The notes under the pieces: model-generated
The model's database searches: none
Told to the model about the DNA's origin: nothing
Seen by the model: only the letters and a program-made list of their open reading frames with translations
Made by a program: the position numbers and the translations under genes
Shown: positions 1 to 7,380 of the stretch, one piece after another
Layout of the letters: every line of letters starts with the position of its first letter
Numbering within the stretch: position 1 is the stretch's first letter
Assembly: GCA_045639325.1 (NCBI GenBank)
Contig: JAZUCU010000019.1
Span: forward strand, 98,086-162,085
DNA length: 64,000 nt
Source of the DNA: RGIG8244 sp045639325
Lineage (GTDB): Bacteria > Verrucomicrobiota > Lentisphaeria > Victivallales > UBA1829
Reading direction: 5' to 3'

Positions 1-236
1 GTTACGGCGATGCCATTCTTTACGGACCGGCTCACGGCTGCGGACAGATGGAATGTGAATATCCCTTCCTGGAAACCAACTCCGAATACCTGCTGGAAGC
101 CGATATGACATTCATGCAGGATATGTTCCTCCACCGCAACGGCATGGGCTTCCGCTGGGAAGACGGTCTGTTGGTGAAGGCATCCGGCCCCGCTGAAATG
201 CTTTCCAGCTTCGGCAGACAGATCAACATTCTCTGA
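1..236 (+). CDS. M24 family metallopeptidase (Xaa-Pro peptidase-like), C-terminal part
   Basis: The reading frame is open from the window edge (first full codon at base 3) and ends with TGA at 234-236, so only about 77 C-terminal residues are visible. The segment GPAHGCGQMECEYPFLE matches the His-Gly...Glu metal-binding stretch near the C-terminus of M24 'pita-bread' peptidases of the creatinase/Xaa-Pro type, and is followed by an L-E-A-D-M-T-F stretch like the usual LEPGMVF. Family members cleave or act on N-terminal X-Pro or creatine-like substrates in the cytoplasm. The specific substrate cannot be judged from a fragment. The amidohydrolase at 255 follows after 18 bp, so the two are probably co-transcribed. 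Confidence 0.7.
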   Translation, partial: YGDAILYGPAHGCGQMECEYPFLETNSEYLLEADMTFMQDMFLHRNGMGFRWEDGLLVKASGPAEMLSSFGRQINIL

Positions 237-254
237 TAAGGAGAACGCGGACTT

Positions 255-1052
255 ATGATTATTGATATTCACGGTCATTTAGGCAATATCAATTTCAGTT
301 CCTTCTGGCAGGCGGATGCCGCCTGCCTCCGCGAATATATGCGGAAATCCAATACAGATAAACTCTGTCTTTCATCTTCCAGAGCAATCATGTATGATAT
401 TTTCGAAGGCAATGCGGAACTGGATGCGGTATTGAAAGAATATGATGAATTCTACGGTTATGCTGTCGTCTCCCCGACCTTTGCAAAATCCGCAGATGAA
501 ATCCATTACATACAGGATAACCCGAAATTCCGCGGCGTAAAAATCCACCCTGATTATCACGGTTACGACCTCTCTGTGCCCTCCAATTACCGCTTTGTCG
601 ATAAAATTGCAGGACAGGTCCCCATGATGCTGTTCCATGTTTCCTGTATGCCCGGCACAGGATTTTCTCCGGCGGAAACGGTGTGTGCCATCGCGAAAGA
701 TCATCCGGAAACAAAATTTGTTCTGGCTCATTGCGCAGGTCTGTTCCAGAACGGGAATTATCCTTTCTTCCCGAACATGGATTCATTGGAACGGATTTGT
801 GACAAAGGTCTTCCGGATAACGTCTGGATCGATACCGCCCATTATCTGTTGTATGCGTATAAAGATGTGATGGCGAAAATGGTCCGTCTTGCGGGCAGTG
901 ATCACGTTGTATTCGGTACGGATTGCCCGTTGCAAGCGGATATGCAGATGCGTTACACCCAGGAAGCGGTGACCGCGCTTGATATTCCGGAATCGGAAAA
1001 ATATGCCATTTTGTGCGGCAACGCGAAAAAAATTCTGGGATTACCGGAATAA
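255..1052 (+). CDS. Amidohydrolase family protein (metal-dependent TIM-barrel hydrolase)
   Basis: 265 aa. It starts MIIDIHGHLG, the HxH metal-binding motif at residues 6-8 typical of amidohydrolase-2 (COG2159) enzymes. Further family signatures follow in order: RGVKIHPDY in the middle, FVLAHCAG (His ligand) and VVFGTDCPL (catalytic Asp) near the C-terminus. Such enzymes hydrolyse or decarboxylate small ring or amide substrates in the cytoplasm; the substrate is not predictable here. AAGGAG lies about 11 bases before the ATG. It is probably co-transcribed with the upstream M24 peptidase, suggesting a shared catabolic role (inference). A hairpin overlapping the stop codon probably ends the transcript. 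Confidence 0.85.
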   Translation: MIIDIHGHLGNINFSSFWQADAACLREYMRKSNTDKLCLSSSRAIMYDIFEGNAELDAVLKEYDEFYGYAVVSPTFAKSADEIHYIQDNPKFRGVKIHPDYHGYDLSVPSNYRFVDKIAGQVPMMLFHVSCMPGTGFSPAETVCAIAKDHPETKFVLAHCAGLFQNGNYPFFPNMDSLERICDKGLPDNVWIDTAHYLLYAYKDVMAKMVRLAGSDHVVFGTDCPLQADMQMRYTQEAVTALDIPESEKYAILCGNAKKILGLPE

Positions 1053-1091
1053 TTGCCATTCCGATAATCCCATGACATTATAAATTTTTTT
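1037..1091 (+). terminator. Hairpin and T-run after amidohydrolase gene
   Basis: Arms 1037-1050 and 1058-1071 are complementary over 14 bp with one mismatch and a 7-base loop; the stop codon lies inside the stem. A T-rich run (1085-1091) follows about 13 bases downstream, which is farther than in a classical intrinsic terminator, so the call is moderate. Confidence 0.45.
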
Positions 1092-1218
1092 CCTTTTCGA
1101 TGGCTTATTACATAAATTTCGATTCCATGGGAGCTTAAAAACAGCTCCGGCTTCATGGTATTTCGCCCCGCCAGGTCATGGACATCGAATTCACATGAGA
1201 TATTGCCAATTGTACAAT

Positions 1219-1361
1219 CAGCCCTGTAAGGGCGGAAAGAGTCAAACAGCCCAGGGTAAGCGACAGCGCAACCCTGGGGATAAAACATAAAAACCCGCAT
1301 AATGACAGCCACCGCGTTGACGTCGTTTCGATAGAAACAGACGGCATCGTGGTGGCAATGA
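1219..1361 (+). repeat. REP/BIME-like palindromic element, copy A (left of RAYT)
   Basis: This ~143-bp element recurs inverted at 2010-2152 and in direct orientation at 63423-63562. It contains two successive imperfect palindromes: one built on CCCAGGGT...ACCCTGGG (about 1249-1278), and a longer one bounded by GCCACC...GGTGGC with an inner GTTTC-gata-GAAAC hairpin (about 1308-1356). The pair of copies flanks the tyrosine transposase gene in inverted orientation, the arrangement expected of REP elements mobilised by a RAYT. The rest of the gap between 1092 and 1463 has no supportable gene; open frames through the repeat are repeat-derived. Confidence 0.75.
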
Positions 1362-1463
1362 TGTTTCCGTGACCTCATGGAATCACCGTATACGCCTAAT
1401 TCCGGGGTTGCGCGGTCTGACAACAAACGCTAAATATTTATATTATTTTTATTATTAAAACAG

Positions 1464-1491
1464 TTGCAGCTAATCGTTTTTGTGATATAGT
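1464..1491 (+). promoter_or_regulatory. Candidate promoter of the RAYT gene
   Basis: TTGCAG (1464-1469), 16-bp spacer, TATAGT (1486-1491), with TGA directly before the -10 (extended -10 type). It lies 38 bp before the ATG. Confidence 0.6.
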
Positions 1492-1529
1492 AAAACCAAG
1501 TTGTTTCCTTAAGATATCAGGAGTAATGT

Positions 1530-1982
1530 ATGGCACAATCATTATCGCATATTTACGTTCATATTATTTTTACAACCTGTAACCGGGAAAAATTACTGGA
1601 TTCATCTTTAGCTGCCCGTCTATGGGAATATTTAGCGAGTGTGTGTCTGGCATATCAATGTCCGCCTGTAAAGATTGGCGGGACCGATGATCATGTACAT
1701 GTCTTGTGCGAGCTCTCCACAAAAATTTCGGTTCAGGATTTGGTTAGCAAGTTAAAGATATCGTCATCCAAATGGATAAAAAATGCAGTGCCGGAATTGT
1801 ATTATTTCCGTTGGCAAGGTGGGTATGGTGCTTTTTCAATCAATCCGGCAGAAATATCAGTTGTTGTTGACTATATAGCCAAGCAAAAAATACATCATAA
1901 GAAATTCACATTTCAGGAAGAATATGTCGCGTTCCTGAAAAAGTACGGCATTGATTATGATGAAAAAGTTTTATGGAGTTGA
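1530..1982 (+). CDS. REP-associated tyrosine transposase (RAYT), IS200/TnpA-like
   Basis: 150 aa, the usual size for IS200/TnpA_REP Y1 transposases. The HUH metal-binding motif is HVH at residues 55-57 (in GTDDHVHVL), and the predicted catalytic tyrosine is Y115 in VVDYIAKQKIHH, with the expected Gln four residues later. These enzymes nick and join single-stranded DNA at hairpins via a 5'-phosphotyrosine link. The gene has its own promoter and a good RBS (AGGAG, 6 bases before ATG). It has no accessory TnpB/IscB partner and is flanked by inverted palindromic elements, so it fits a domesticated RAYT better than a free IS200. AT-rich relative to the neighbouring genes, consistent with acquired DNA. 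The active site appears intact. Confidence 0.88.
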   Translation: MAQSLSHIYVHIIFTTCNREKLLDSSLAARLWEYLASVCLAYQCPPVKIGGTDDHVHVLCELSTKISVQDLVSKLKISSSKWIKNAVPELYYFRWQGGYGAFSINPAEISVVVDYIAKQKIHHKKFTFQEEYVAFLKKYGIDYDEKVLWS

Positions 1983-2009
1983 TTTTACATTTCTGAGTCT
2001 TTGAGGATG

Positions 2010-2152
2010 TCATTGCCACCACGATGACGCCCGTTTCTATCGAAACGCCCTCAACGCGGTGGCTGTCATTATGTGCGTTCATTAGGCTTTACCCCCAGGG
2101 TTGCGCTGCGCTTACCCTGGGCTGTTTGACTCTTGCCGCCCTTACAGGGCTG
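2010..2152 (-). repeat. REP/BIME-like palindromic element, copy B (right of RAYT, inverted)
   Basis: Reverse complement of copy A at 1219-1361 with scattered substitutions and small indels. It keeps both palindromes (GCCACC...GGTGGC and CCCAGGGT...ACCCTGGG). It begins 28 bp after the transposase stop codon. Bases 2153-2278 contain no recognisable gene. Confidence 0.75.
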
Positions 2153-2278
2153 GTTGCTTAATTTACCTGCGCTTTTACGGACGGCATAGAGTATAAATTT
2201 TTCAGTACTAATAAACACTGTCGAAAAGGTAACAATGTTATAATGTCATGGGTTAATCGGAACAGCAATTATTGTTGC

Positions 2279-2352
2279 GCTACGCTTACACTGGCTTGTC
2301 ACGGCGTAATGAAATGTAGCCGGAGCTGTTTGACTCTTGCCGCCCTTACAGG
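2279..2352 (-). repeat. Partial, rearranged copy of the RAYT-associated element
   Basis: Contains the end portion of the element (GTTTGACTCTTGCCGCCC then TTACAGGGC) preceded by a different segment reading CTTGTCACGGCGTAATG. That second segment recurs at 63687-63703 next to copy C, so it is a recurrent companion module, not random sequence. Confidence 0.6.
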
Positions 2353-2394
2353 GCGTTCAATTTGCAATATCATATAAAAATACGATATCAGAGG

Positions 2395-2427
2395 CTTATC
2401 CGGCATATTACAATAAAGCCGGATAAG
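2395..2427 (-). terminator. Perfect 10-bp hairpin downstream of the Gfo/Idh/MocA gene
   Basis: Arms CTTATCCGGC (2395-2404) and GCCGGATAAG (2418-2427) are perfectly complementary with a 13-base loop, 23 bp beyond the stop codon of the minus-strand gene at 2451. No strong T-run follows on either strand, so it may be a bidirectional or Rho-assisted stop or an mRNA-stabilising hairpin. Confidence 0.45.
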
Positions 2428-2450
2428 GTTCTTTCTGCAACGAATTTGGA

Positions 2451-3302
2451 TCAGAGATCGATCCAGACTCCGTTTTTCTTTTCTGCGAGAATGGAGGTTT
2501 CCAGCAATTTTGCAATTTCAATCGTTTCTGCACGGTCAACCGGATTCGGACCGCCTGCAAAGAATGTAAGAATGCCATTCAACAAATTCTGGAATGTATT
2601 ATTCTGTGTCGGCTGATTGATCATCGGAAAATCACCGCCCATGGCAATGGAAAATCCGAAATTAGGATAGTAATTCAAAACCGCCTGACGTCCATCCGGA
2701 TACTGAATGTTGACCACATCGCCCTGGACACCATGGGTACGCATCAGTTTCGATGCACCGCAGCCCATAACGGAGACAATCATTTCCAACTGGTGGATAG
2801 CGTATTCATCATAAAGTCTGCCGCCGCCGCATGTGATGACCGTATCCGGTTTTACGCCGTTCAATGTCTTGCGTGCTTCGATCAATTCATCACCGAAACG
2901 CAATGCGGAAGAAGAGAACATGGGGGTATTGTAAGCATCTGCTAGAGCAAACATGCGTTCTGCAGCAGCTTTGGAAGGAGCAAAGGGTTTGTCGATATAG
3001 ACCGGTTTGCCGCTTTTCAGGGCAAGTTCGGCGAGACGTTCGTGCACTTCCGGATTGGAGGGTGCAAGCACAAAGATCGCGTCCGATTTTTCCACAACTT
3101 CTGCGATGGATGCGGCGGGAATCATACCGAATTCCTTACACCAAGCGGTAAGATCTTTGCCTTCGGGATTTGCCTGTTCTTCGTAGGCATAACCCAATTC
3201 AAACTGATCAGCCAGCGGAGATTCCCGAATCCAGCCGGGATAATTGTTGGCATGCCATTCATCAATAAACAAATCAATAAAACCGATTTTTTTCTTGCTC
3301 AT
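2451..3302 (-). CDS. Gfo/Idh/MocA family oxidoreductase
   Basis: 283 aa, shorter than the usual 330-400 aa. An N-terminal Rossmann region (1-115) includes IFVLAPSNPEVH followed by VYIDKPFAPS, the family's DKP (here 104-106; the EKP of other members), whose Lys contacts cofactor and substrate. The C-terminal half (about 120-283) is the shortened substrate-binding alpha/beta domain. Family enzymes are NAD(P)-dependent and act on sugars, inositols or their derivatives in the cytoplasm. The N-terminal glycine motif is atypical (IGFIDLFIDEWHANN rather than GxGxxG), so cofactor binding may be altered. Good RBS (CAGGAG) before ATG; own promoter at 3333-3360, divergent from the EEP gene. Confidence 0.8.
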   Translation of the reverse strand: MSKKKIGFIDLFIDEWHANNYPGWIRESPLADQFELGYAYEEQANPEGKDLTAWCKEFGMIPAASIAEVVEKSDAIFVLAPSNPEVHERLAELALKSGKPVYIDKPFAPSKAAAERMFALADAYNTPMFSSSALRFGDELIEARKTLNGVKPDTVITCGGGRLYDEYAIHQLEMIVSVMGCGASKLMRTHGVQGDVVNIQYPDGRQAVLNYYPNFGFSIAMGGDFPMINQPTQNNTFQNLLNGILTFFAGGPNPVDRAETIEIAKLLETSILAEKKNGVWIDL

Positions 3303-3332
3303 AATAAGACTCCTGTCGTTGTTTTTTCGTAT

Positions 3333-3360
3333 AATGTATCATCTGTGTGCAATTTTTCAA
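3333..3360 (-). promoter_or_regulatory. Candidate promoter of the Gfo/Idh/MocA gene
   Basis: Read on the minus strand: TTGAAA (3360-3355), 16-bp spacer, TACATT (3338-3333), with TGA before the -10. It is back to back with the promoter at 3369-3397. Confidence 0.6.
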
Positions 3361-3368
3361 ACAGACAT

Positions 3369-3397
3369 CTTGACTTTTTTGAGAAAATGAAGTATAT
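3369..3397 (+). promoter_or_regulatory. Strong candidate promoter of the EEP-family gene
   Basis: TTGACT (3369-3374), 17-bp spacer, TATATT (3392-3397). The predicted start of transcription is about 17-20 bases before the ATG at 3422. The -35 box is only 8 bp from that of the divergent promoter, so the two RNA polymerases may compete. Confidence 0.7.
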
Positions 3398-3421
3398 TGG
3401 ACAGGAAAATGCGGGGTTTTT

Positions 3422-4159
3422 ATGAGATTACTGACTTTTAATATTGCATACGGAACCGGAAGTGCGCGGAATATGAAGAATAATCTGCTGTCCGCGCATC
3501 ATTACCTGCGTGCTCCAAAACGGAATATCGAAAAAATCTGCCGTTTTATCCGGGCGCATCAACCCGATATTGTGGCTTTGGTGGAAGTGGATACGGGGTC
3601 ATTCCGTACCGGCTTCACCGATCAGGCGCGTTTGATTGCGGATAATCTGGATGATGCCTTTTACTGTTCCGAAATCAAATATCATGCCGATTCCATCGGG
3701 CGCAAACTTCCGATTCTGCGGAAACAGGCCAATGCCATTCTATGCCGTAACAGTATGCCTATCATAAAATATCATTATCTGCCCGTGGGATTCAAACGGT
3801 TGGTGATCGAACTGGATCTGCCGGATTTCAAACTTTATCTGGTACATCTTGCCCTCCAGGCGAAGACAAGACAAAAACAATACGATGCTTTGGCGGAAAT
3901 GGCAAAAAATGCAGAAAAACCGTGCATCATCACCGGGGATTTCAATACATTCAACGGCAGCGCAGAACTGGCAGATTTGTGTAAGAAATTACGTTTGATC
4001 AATGTTAACGATGCCGCCTTGCCCACCTGGCCCGCATGGAAGCCGGAAAAACAATTGGATTTTGTCCTGTGTTCGGAACAACTGCAAATCGATAACTTCC
4101 GGATCCCGATCGTCCGCTGTTCCGACCACCTGCCATTAATCCTGGATTTCCATATCTGA
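3422..4159 (+). CDS. Endonuclease/exonuclease/phosphatase (EEP) family protein
   Basis: 245 aa, single EEP domain. Motifs in order: LTFNIAYGTG (N-terminal Asn), PDIVALVEVDTGS (metal-binding Glu), IITGDFNTF (GDFN catalytic Asp/Asn), LDFVLCSE, and CSDHLPLILDF (SDH with the catalytic His). Family members hydrolyse phosphodiester bonds in DNA, inositol phosphates or phospholipids. No signal peptide is visible, so a cytoplasmic location is likely, and the substrate is unknown. The 3' end overlaps the convergent tsaE gene by 24 bp. Confidence 0.85.
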   Translation: MRLLTFNIAYGTGSARNMKNNLLSAHHYLRAPKRNIEKICRFIRAHQPDIVALVEVDTGSFRTGFTDQARLIADNLDDAFYCSEIKYHADSIGRKLPILRKQANAILCRNSMPIIKYHYLPVGFKRLVIELDLPDFKLYLVHLALQAKTRQKQYDALAEMAKNAEKPCIITGDFNTFNGSAELADLCKKLRLINVNDAALPTWPAWKPEKQLDFVLCSEQLQIDNFRIPIVRCSDHLPLILDFHI

Positions 4160-4576
4160 AGGCAGAATCAAACGTCTACATTCTTCGGAAACATGCTCAA
4201 TCGTCACGCGGATGGTTTCCGGCGGGAGAATATCGCTGATCCGTTCCGGCCATTCCAGGAGACAATATGCGTTCTTGTCGTACAGGAATTCATCCACGCC
4301 GAATGCCAGAGCCGCATCGGAATTATCAATGCGGTACAAGTCCAGATGATACAGCATGGAACCGTCCGGACAGGGATATTCCTGCACGATTGTGAAAGTA
4401 GGGCTGCTCACCGGTTCCGTAATGCCCAGACCTCTGGCAAATCCACGGGAGAAAACCGTTTTACCTGCACCGAGATTACCGAAAAGCGCAAGAACGGATC
4501 CTTTTTTCAGCGAACGGGCAATCTTCCCGGCAAGGATCTCTGTTTCTTCGTAAGAATGTGTTTCAATGACTTTCAT
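4136..4576 (-). CDS. tsaE: tRNA threonylcarbamoyladenosine biosynthesis ATPase TsaE
   Basis: 146 aa from the chosen ATG (MKVIETHSYEETEIL). Walker A is GNLGAGKT at residues 33-40; the family signatures VSSPTFTIVQEY and LYHLDLYRI follow. TsaE energises the TsaB/TsaD complex that makes t6A37 in ANN-reading tRNAs. An upstream in-frame ATG at 4615 would add 13 residues, but the chosen start matches the family N-terminus and gives a 14-bp overlap with thiL, a normal translational coupling. Last gene of the flavin reductase-RDD-thiL-tsaE operon; it also overlaps the convergent EEP gene. Confidence 0.92.
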   Translation of the reverse strand: MKVIETHSYEETEILAGKIARSLKKGSVLALFGNLGAGKTVFSRGFARGLGITEPVSSPTFTIVQEYPCPDGSMLYHLDLYRIDNSDAALAFGVDEFLYDKNAYCLLEWPERISDILPPETIRVTIEHVSEECRRLILPSDMEIQD

Positions 4577-5465
4577 GAAAATGATCGTATCCTGTTTTAA
4601 TAATTCCGGCATCAACTCCGGTTACTGTACCGGGCGCACCGTTTTGAAATCTGCCGACCCGGGATAATTTTACATCCGGGAAAGGCCAATTCTGTTCCAG
4701 CAGAAGAGCATTCTCCTGCCGGACCGCAAATAATAATTCATAATCTTCCCCTTCCGTCAAGGCACTCGCAAGATCAGCACCTTCCCGCAAAGGAATGTTT
4801 TCCGTTTCCAGCACAACTGCCAAACCGGATGCTTCCGCCATCCGCTGTGCGGTCAGATATAAACTGTCCGTAACATCCATCGCCGCATTGGAATAGGTTC
4901 CGGCAATGAAACGGCCCTGCTCCACTCTGGGGAGAAAATGGAGATGATGCCCGGAAAGGAAAGAATTTCCATAACATCCGGTTGCATACAGAAAATCCCC
5001 ATCTTTCGCATTGGCACGGAGACAAAGTTTCTCTTTTTCCACTTTACCGAGAATCGTCAACGAACCGACAAAGCCGTTTTCCGGCAGACCAGCCATATCA
5101 CCGCCGATGACCGAGACATGATATTTTGCCGCCGTATCCGCCACGCCTTTATGAAATTCCAACATTTTCTGTTCATCAAACGGCTTGACAGCAACCGTCA
5201 GAAGAGCATACACGGGAATGCCGCCCATTGCCGCAATATCACTGATATTCCGGTTCACCAGCTTCACTCCGGCATCATAAGGCGACGTCTCCGGGGTGAA
5301 ATGAACCTTTTCCACGACCTGATCGGCAGCGGCAAGAAAAAGCCATCCGCCAGGCAGACCGAAATCCAACACCGCCGTATCATCGCCAATCCCGTCCAAA
5401 ACGGACGGATCATCCGTCTTGAACAGTTTTGTCAAAGACTGAACGAACAGATCTTCATTCATCAT
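4563..5465 (-). CDS. thiL: Thiamine-monophosphate kinase ThiL
   Basis: 300 aa. ThiL phosphorylates thiamine monophosphate to thiamine diphosphate, the last step of cofactor synthesis. Visible features: IGDDTAVL near residue 26 (ATP/Mg binding; GDDaA motif), VKLVNRNISDIAAMGG (the ...NlSDiaAMGg signature), VIGGDMAGLP, VTDSLYLTAQRM and TEGEDYELLFAV. The length and domain order are standard for the PurM/ThiL superfamily. It starts 4 bp after the RDD gene stop and overlaps tsaE by 14 bp. Pairing with tsaE is positional; no mechanistic link is implied. Confidence 0.95.
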   Translation of the reverse strand: MMNEDLFVQSLTKLFKTDDPSVLDGIGDDTAVLDFGLPGGWLFLAAADQVVEKVHFTPETSPYDAGVKLVNRNISDIAAMGGIPVYALLTVAVKPFDEQKMLEFHKGVADTAAKYHVSVIGGDMAGLPENGFVGSLTILGKVEKEKLCLRANAKDGDFLYATGCYGNSFLSGHHLHFLPRVEQGRFIAGTYSNAAMDVTDSLYLTAQRMAEASGLAVVLETENIPLREGADLASALTEGEDYELLFAVRQENALLLEQNWPFPDVKLSRVGRFQNGAPGTVTGVDAGIIKTGYDHFHESH

Positions 5466-5469
5466 AACA

Positions 5470-6588
5470 TCAACGTTTTTGGGAAACCGTGCTGATTACG
5501 CGTGTACCGGTGATCAATTCTGCGGGAGTGGGCTTTTTGATCAGCAGGAACAACGGATTCAGATAGAACGTAAGAACGGCAATCAGCCAATAAAGGAATG
5601 CGCGGAGTTCCAGGACTTCTGTTCTGTAATCTTTTGCATCACTCAGGAAAATCCCGAAATACCACATGCCGATTGTCTGAGCACGAAGCATCAAAGAACC
5701 AACCAGCAGGAACAAGCCCAGAAGGATGTAAACAACAATGGTAATGATCGCAGCAGAATTTACCATCGGCAATGTCATCCACACGGCTTTATTTTTCTCG
5801 CCGGAAATACAGACAAATGTCCGTTTTGCTGTATTATCAACCCACAGCGTACCGGCATAACATCCTTCGAATGCATCGTCAGTAATGGTGGGAGTGCGGG
5901 AGGCATTAAATTTGGGAACTTTCTTTTGGACCGGAGGCGGCTGCGGGAATTTGAGTTTCGGGAGCTCAGGCACCTTATCAAATTCTTCTCTGGTTGCTTT
6001 TTCTTTGCGCAATTTGGCAAGCATGGCGTTACGGTCAGCTTTCGCTTTCCGCAGCTGCGCTTTCACAGCGGTCAATTCTTCCTGATAGCGTTCTTCCGCC
6101 AGTTTGCGTTTGTGCAAACGTTCTTTAACAAGTCTGCCGCGACGATCTGCGGTACGGTCGGAACGCAATGTCACATTCACATAACTGCCGCCGATACGGA
6201 GTGCCCCTTCGTTAATATGACTGCCGACGACACGCAGGATGGCAGTAGAAATACCACAGAGGATAAAGAACAGAATCAGCAGCAAAACGACATCCAGGAA
6301 CCATGCCTGAATACGGAGCAGCAAACTGCCATGAACAGGGATGAGAGAATTTTCAAAAGAAGTGACCTCTTTCTCCGGATTTTCAACAGCGCCATCATCG
6401 CCCCCCTGAGAACCGCGTTTGAAGACTTCCGCCAAAACGGGAATTTCTTTCGCCGTTGTCCAGGTAGGCATCAACGCTTTCCGCACTTGTGTATCTTCCG
6501 AAATCAAGCCGGCTTCTGCCATGGCAATCAGTTCAGGTTCGGATACTTTCGGATATTCACCATTATTCTGTCTGACAAAATAATCCAT
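5470..6588 (-). CDS. RDD-family membrane protein with N-terminal GYF_2-like segment and coiled-coil insert
   Basis: 372 aa. Residues 1-60 (MDYFVRQNNGEYPKVSEPEL...) resemble the GYF_2/DUF4339 'tile' often fused to RDD domains. A first membrane segment follows LLLRIQAWFLDVVLLLIL (about 92-117), giving the Arg-Asp start of an RDD domain. A polar insert of roughly 140 residues then intervenes, with a charged coiled coil (ERYQEELTAVKAQLRKAK) and a Pro-rich stretch, before further membrane segments (about 280-308 and 335-355) and AQTIGMWYFGIFL. RDD proteins are poorly characterised; some act in transport. The split RDD domain is unusual. It is the second gene of the operon, 26 bp after flavin reductase. 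Confidence 0.7.
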   Translation of the reverse strand: MDYFVRQNNGEYPKVSEPELIAMAEAGLISEDTQVRKALMPTWTTAKEIPVLAEVFKRGSQGGDDGAVENPEKEVTSFENSLIPVHGSLLLRIQAWFLDVVLLLILFFILCGISTAILRVVGSHINEGALRIGGSYVNVTLRSDRTADRRGRLVKERLHKRKLAEERYQEELTAVKAQLRKAKADRNAMLAKLRKEKATREEFDKVPELPKLKFPQPPPVQKKVPKFNASRTPTITDDAFEGCYAGTLWVDNTAKRTFVCISGEKNKAVWMTLPMVNSAAIITIVVYILLGLFLLVGSLMLRAQTIGMWYFGIFLSDAKDYRTEVLELRAFLYWLIAVLTFYLNPLFLLIKKPTPAELITGTRVISTVSQKR

Positions 6589-6614
6589 AATTTCGTACTC
6601 TCTTTACTGAAATA

Positions 6615-7160
6615 TCATCGGGCAGGATTGCGATAGTTTCCGGTTCCGTAAATTCCAACGATTTCACCATAAATCACGCGGTGATAATCTTTCTGCGGAT
6701 ACCATTCTTCGGCTGTGAACGGCGGGATATAACCGGCCGCTTTCAATTCATCGCCGTAAATCTTTTTACATTCAAAAATCAATTCCGCTTCTGCAAAACC
6801 GGGAGCGCCTACCTGATGAGATGCAACCGGAGTCAAACCTGCAGCTGCCGCTTTATCGGCATAATCTCTGCCGGATTTGGAACCGCAGAAAGAAAGGGCA
6901 TCTTTTTTCGCTGCGGGGAATGCAGAAAGAGTGAATGTGGGGTATTCATCCAGAATCGGCATGGTAAAACGCTGCGGTCTGACCAGGATCATGGCAAACG
7001 GTTTGCCCCAGATGACGCCGAAGGAACCCCAGCCGACAGTCATCATGTTATATTTTTTCTCATTCAAGTCACCGGCGCAAAGCAACAGCCAGTCTTTCGC
7101 CCACTGGCGGAAAACGGGCATCTGAAAATCTTCCCATGCAATAGCAGAAAGTTCAGGCAT
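6615..7160 (-). CDS. Flavin reductase family protein (FMN-binding split barrel)
   Basis: 181 aa, normal family length. The sequence NMMTVGWGSFGVIWGKP corresponds to the FMN-phosphate binding strand (typically N-x-MT-x-S/G-W). VRPQRFTMPILDE and FTLSAFPAAKKDALSFCGSKSGRD match the rest of the split-barrel core. Such proteins bind FMN and reduce flavin with NAD(P)H, or act as flavoprotein partners. RBS AAGGAG is 10 bases before the ATG at 7160. First gene of the four-gene operon ending in tsaE. Confidence 0.85.
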   Translation of the reverse strand: MPELSAIAWEDFQMPVFRQWAKDWLLLCAGDLNEKKYNMMTVGWGSFGVIWGKPFAMILVRPQRFTMPILDEYPTFTLSAFPAAKKDALSFCGSKSGRDYADKAAAAGLTPVASHQVGAPGFAEAELIFECKKIYGDELKAAGYIPPFTAEEWYPQKDYHRVIYGEIVGIYGTGNYRNPAR

Positions 7161-7201
7161 AATAATAAATCTCCTTTATGATAAATTTCAATGTTTGGTA
7201 T

Positions 7202-7229
7202 ACAATACAGTTTTTTTTCGAAAAAACAA
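7202..7229 (-). promoter_or_regulatory. Candidate promoter of flavin reductase-RDD-thiL-tsaE operon
   Basis: Minus strand: TTGTTT (7229-7224), 16-bp spacer, TATTGT (7207-7202), about 42 bp before the start codon. The boxes are less close to consensus than in other promoters of this window. Confidence 0.45.
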
Positions 7230-7291
7230 CCCCGGAATTATAGTTTTTAAAAAGATTTTTCATTTATTTTGCGCTTTTAGCCATTTTCCGT

Positions 7292-7320
7292 TTGCCATTA
7301 TACACTTTTGAGTGTAAATT
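7292..7320 (+). promoter_or_regulatory. Candidate promoter with internal palindrome, upstream of AICAR formyltransferase gene
   Basis: TTGCCA (7292-7297), 17-bp spacer, TAAATT (7315-7320), followed by a 60-base leader. The spacer contains the inverted repeat ACACT-TTTG-AGTGT (7302-7315, extendable by one pair). A symmetric site between -35 and -10 is a typical repressor position; the sequence does not match the E. coli PurR box, so the regulator is unknown. Confidence 0.45.
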
Positions 7321-7380
7321 ACAGACAGTTCAACTAACAGGCGGAATCCAACCGCCCAATTAACACAGGAGTTTATTTTT

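Noticed and set aside
953..1426. 157-codon minus-strand frame
   Set aside because: Runs through the REP-like element; a similar peptide is encoded by copy C at 63286-63570, so it is repeat-derived, not a protein.
4563..5465. TPP riboswitch near thiL
   Set aside because: No thi-box consensus found upstream of the flavin reductase-RDD-thiL operon.
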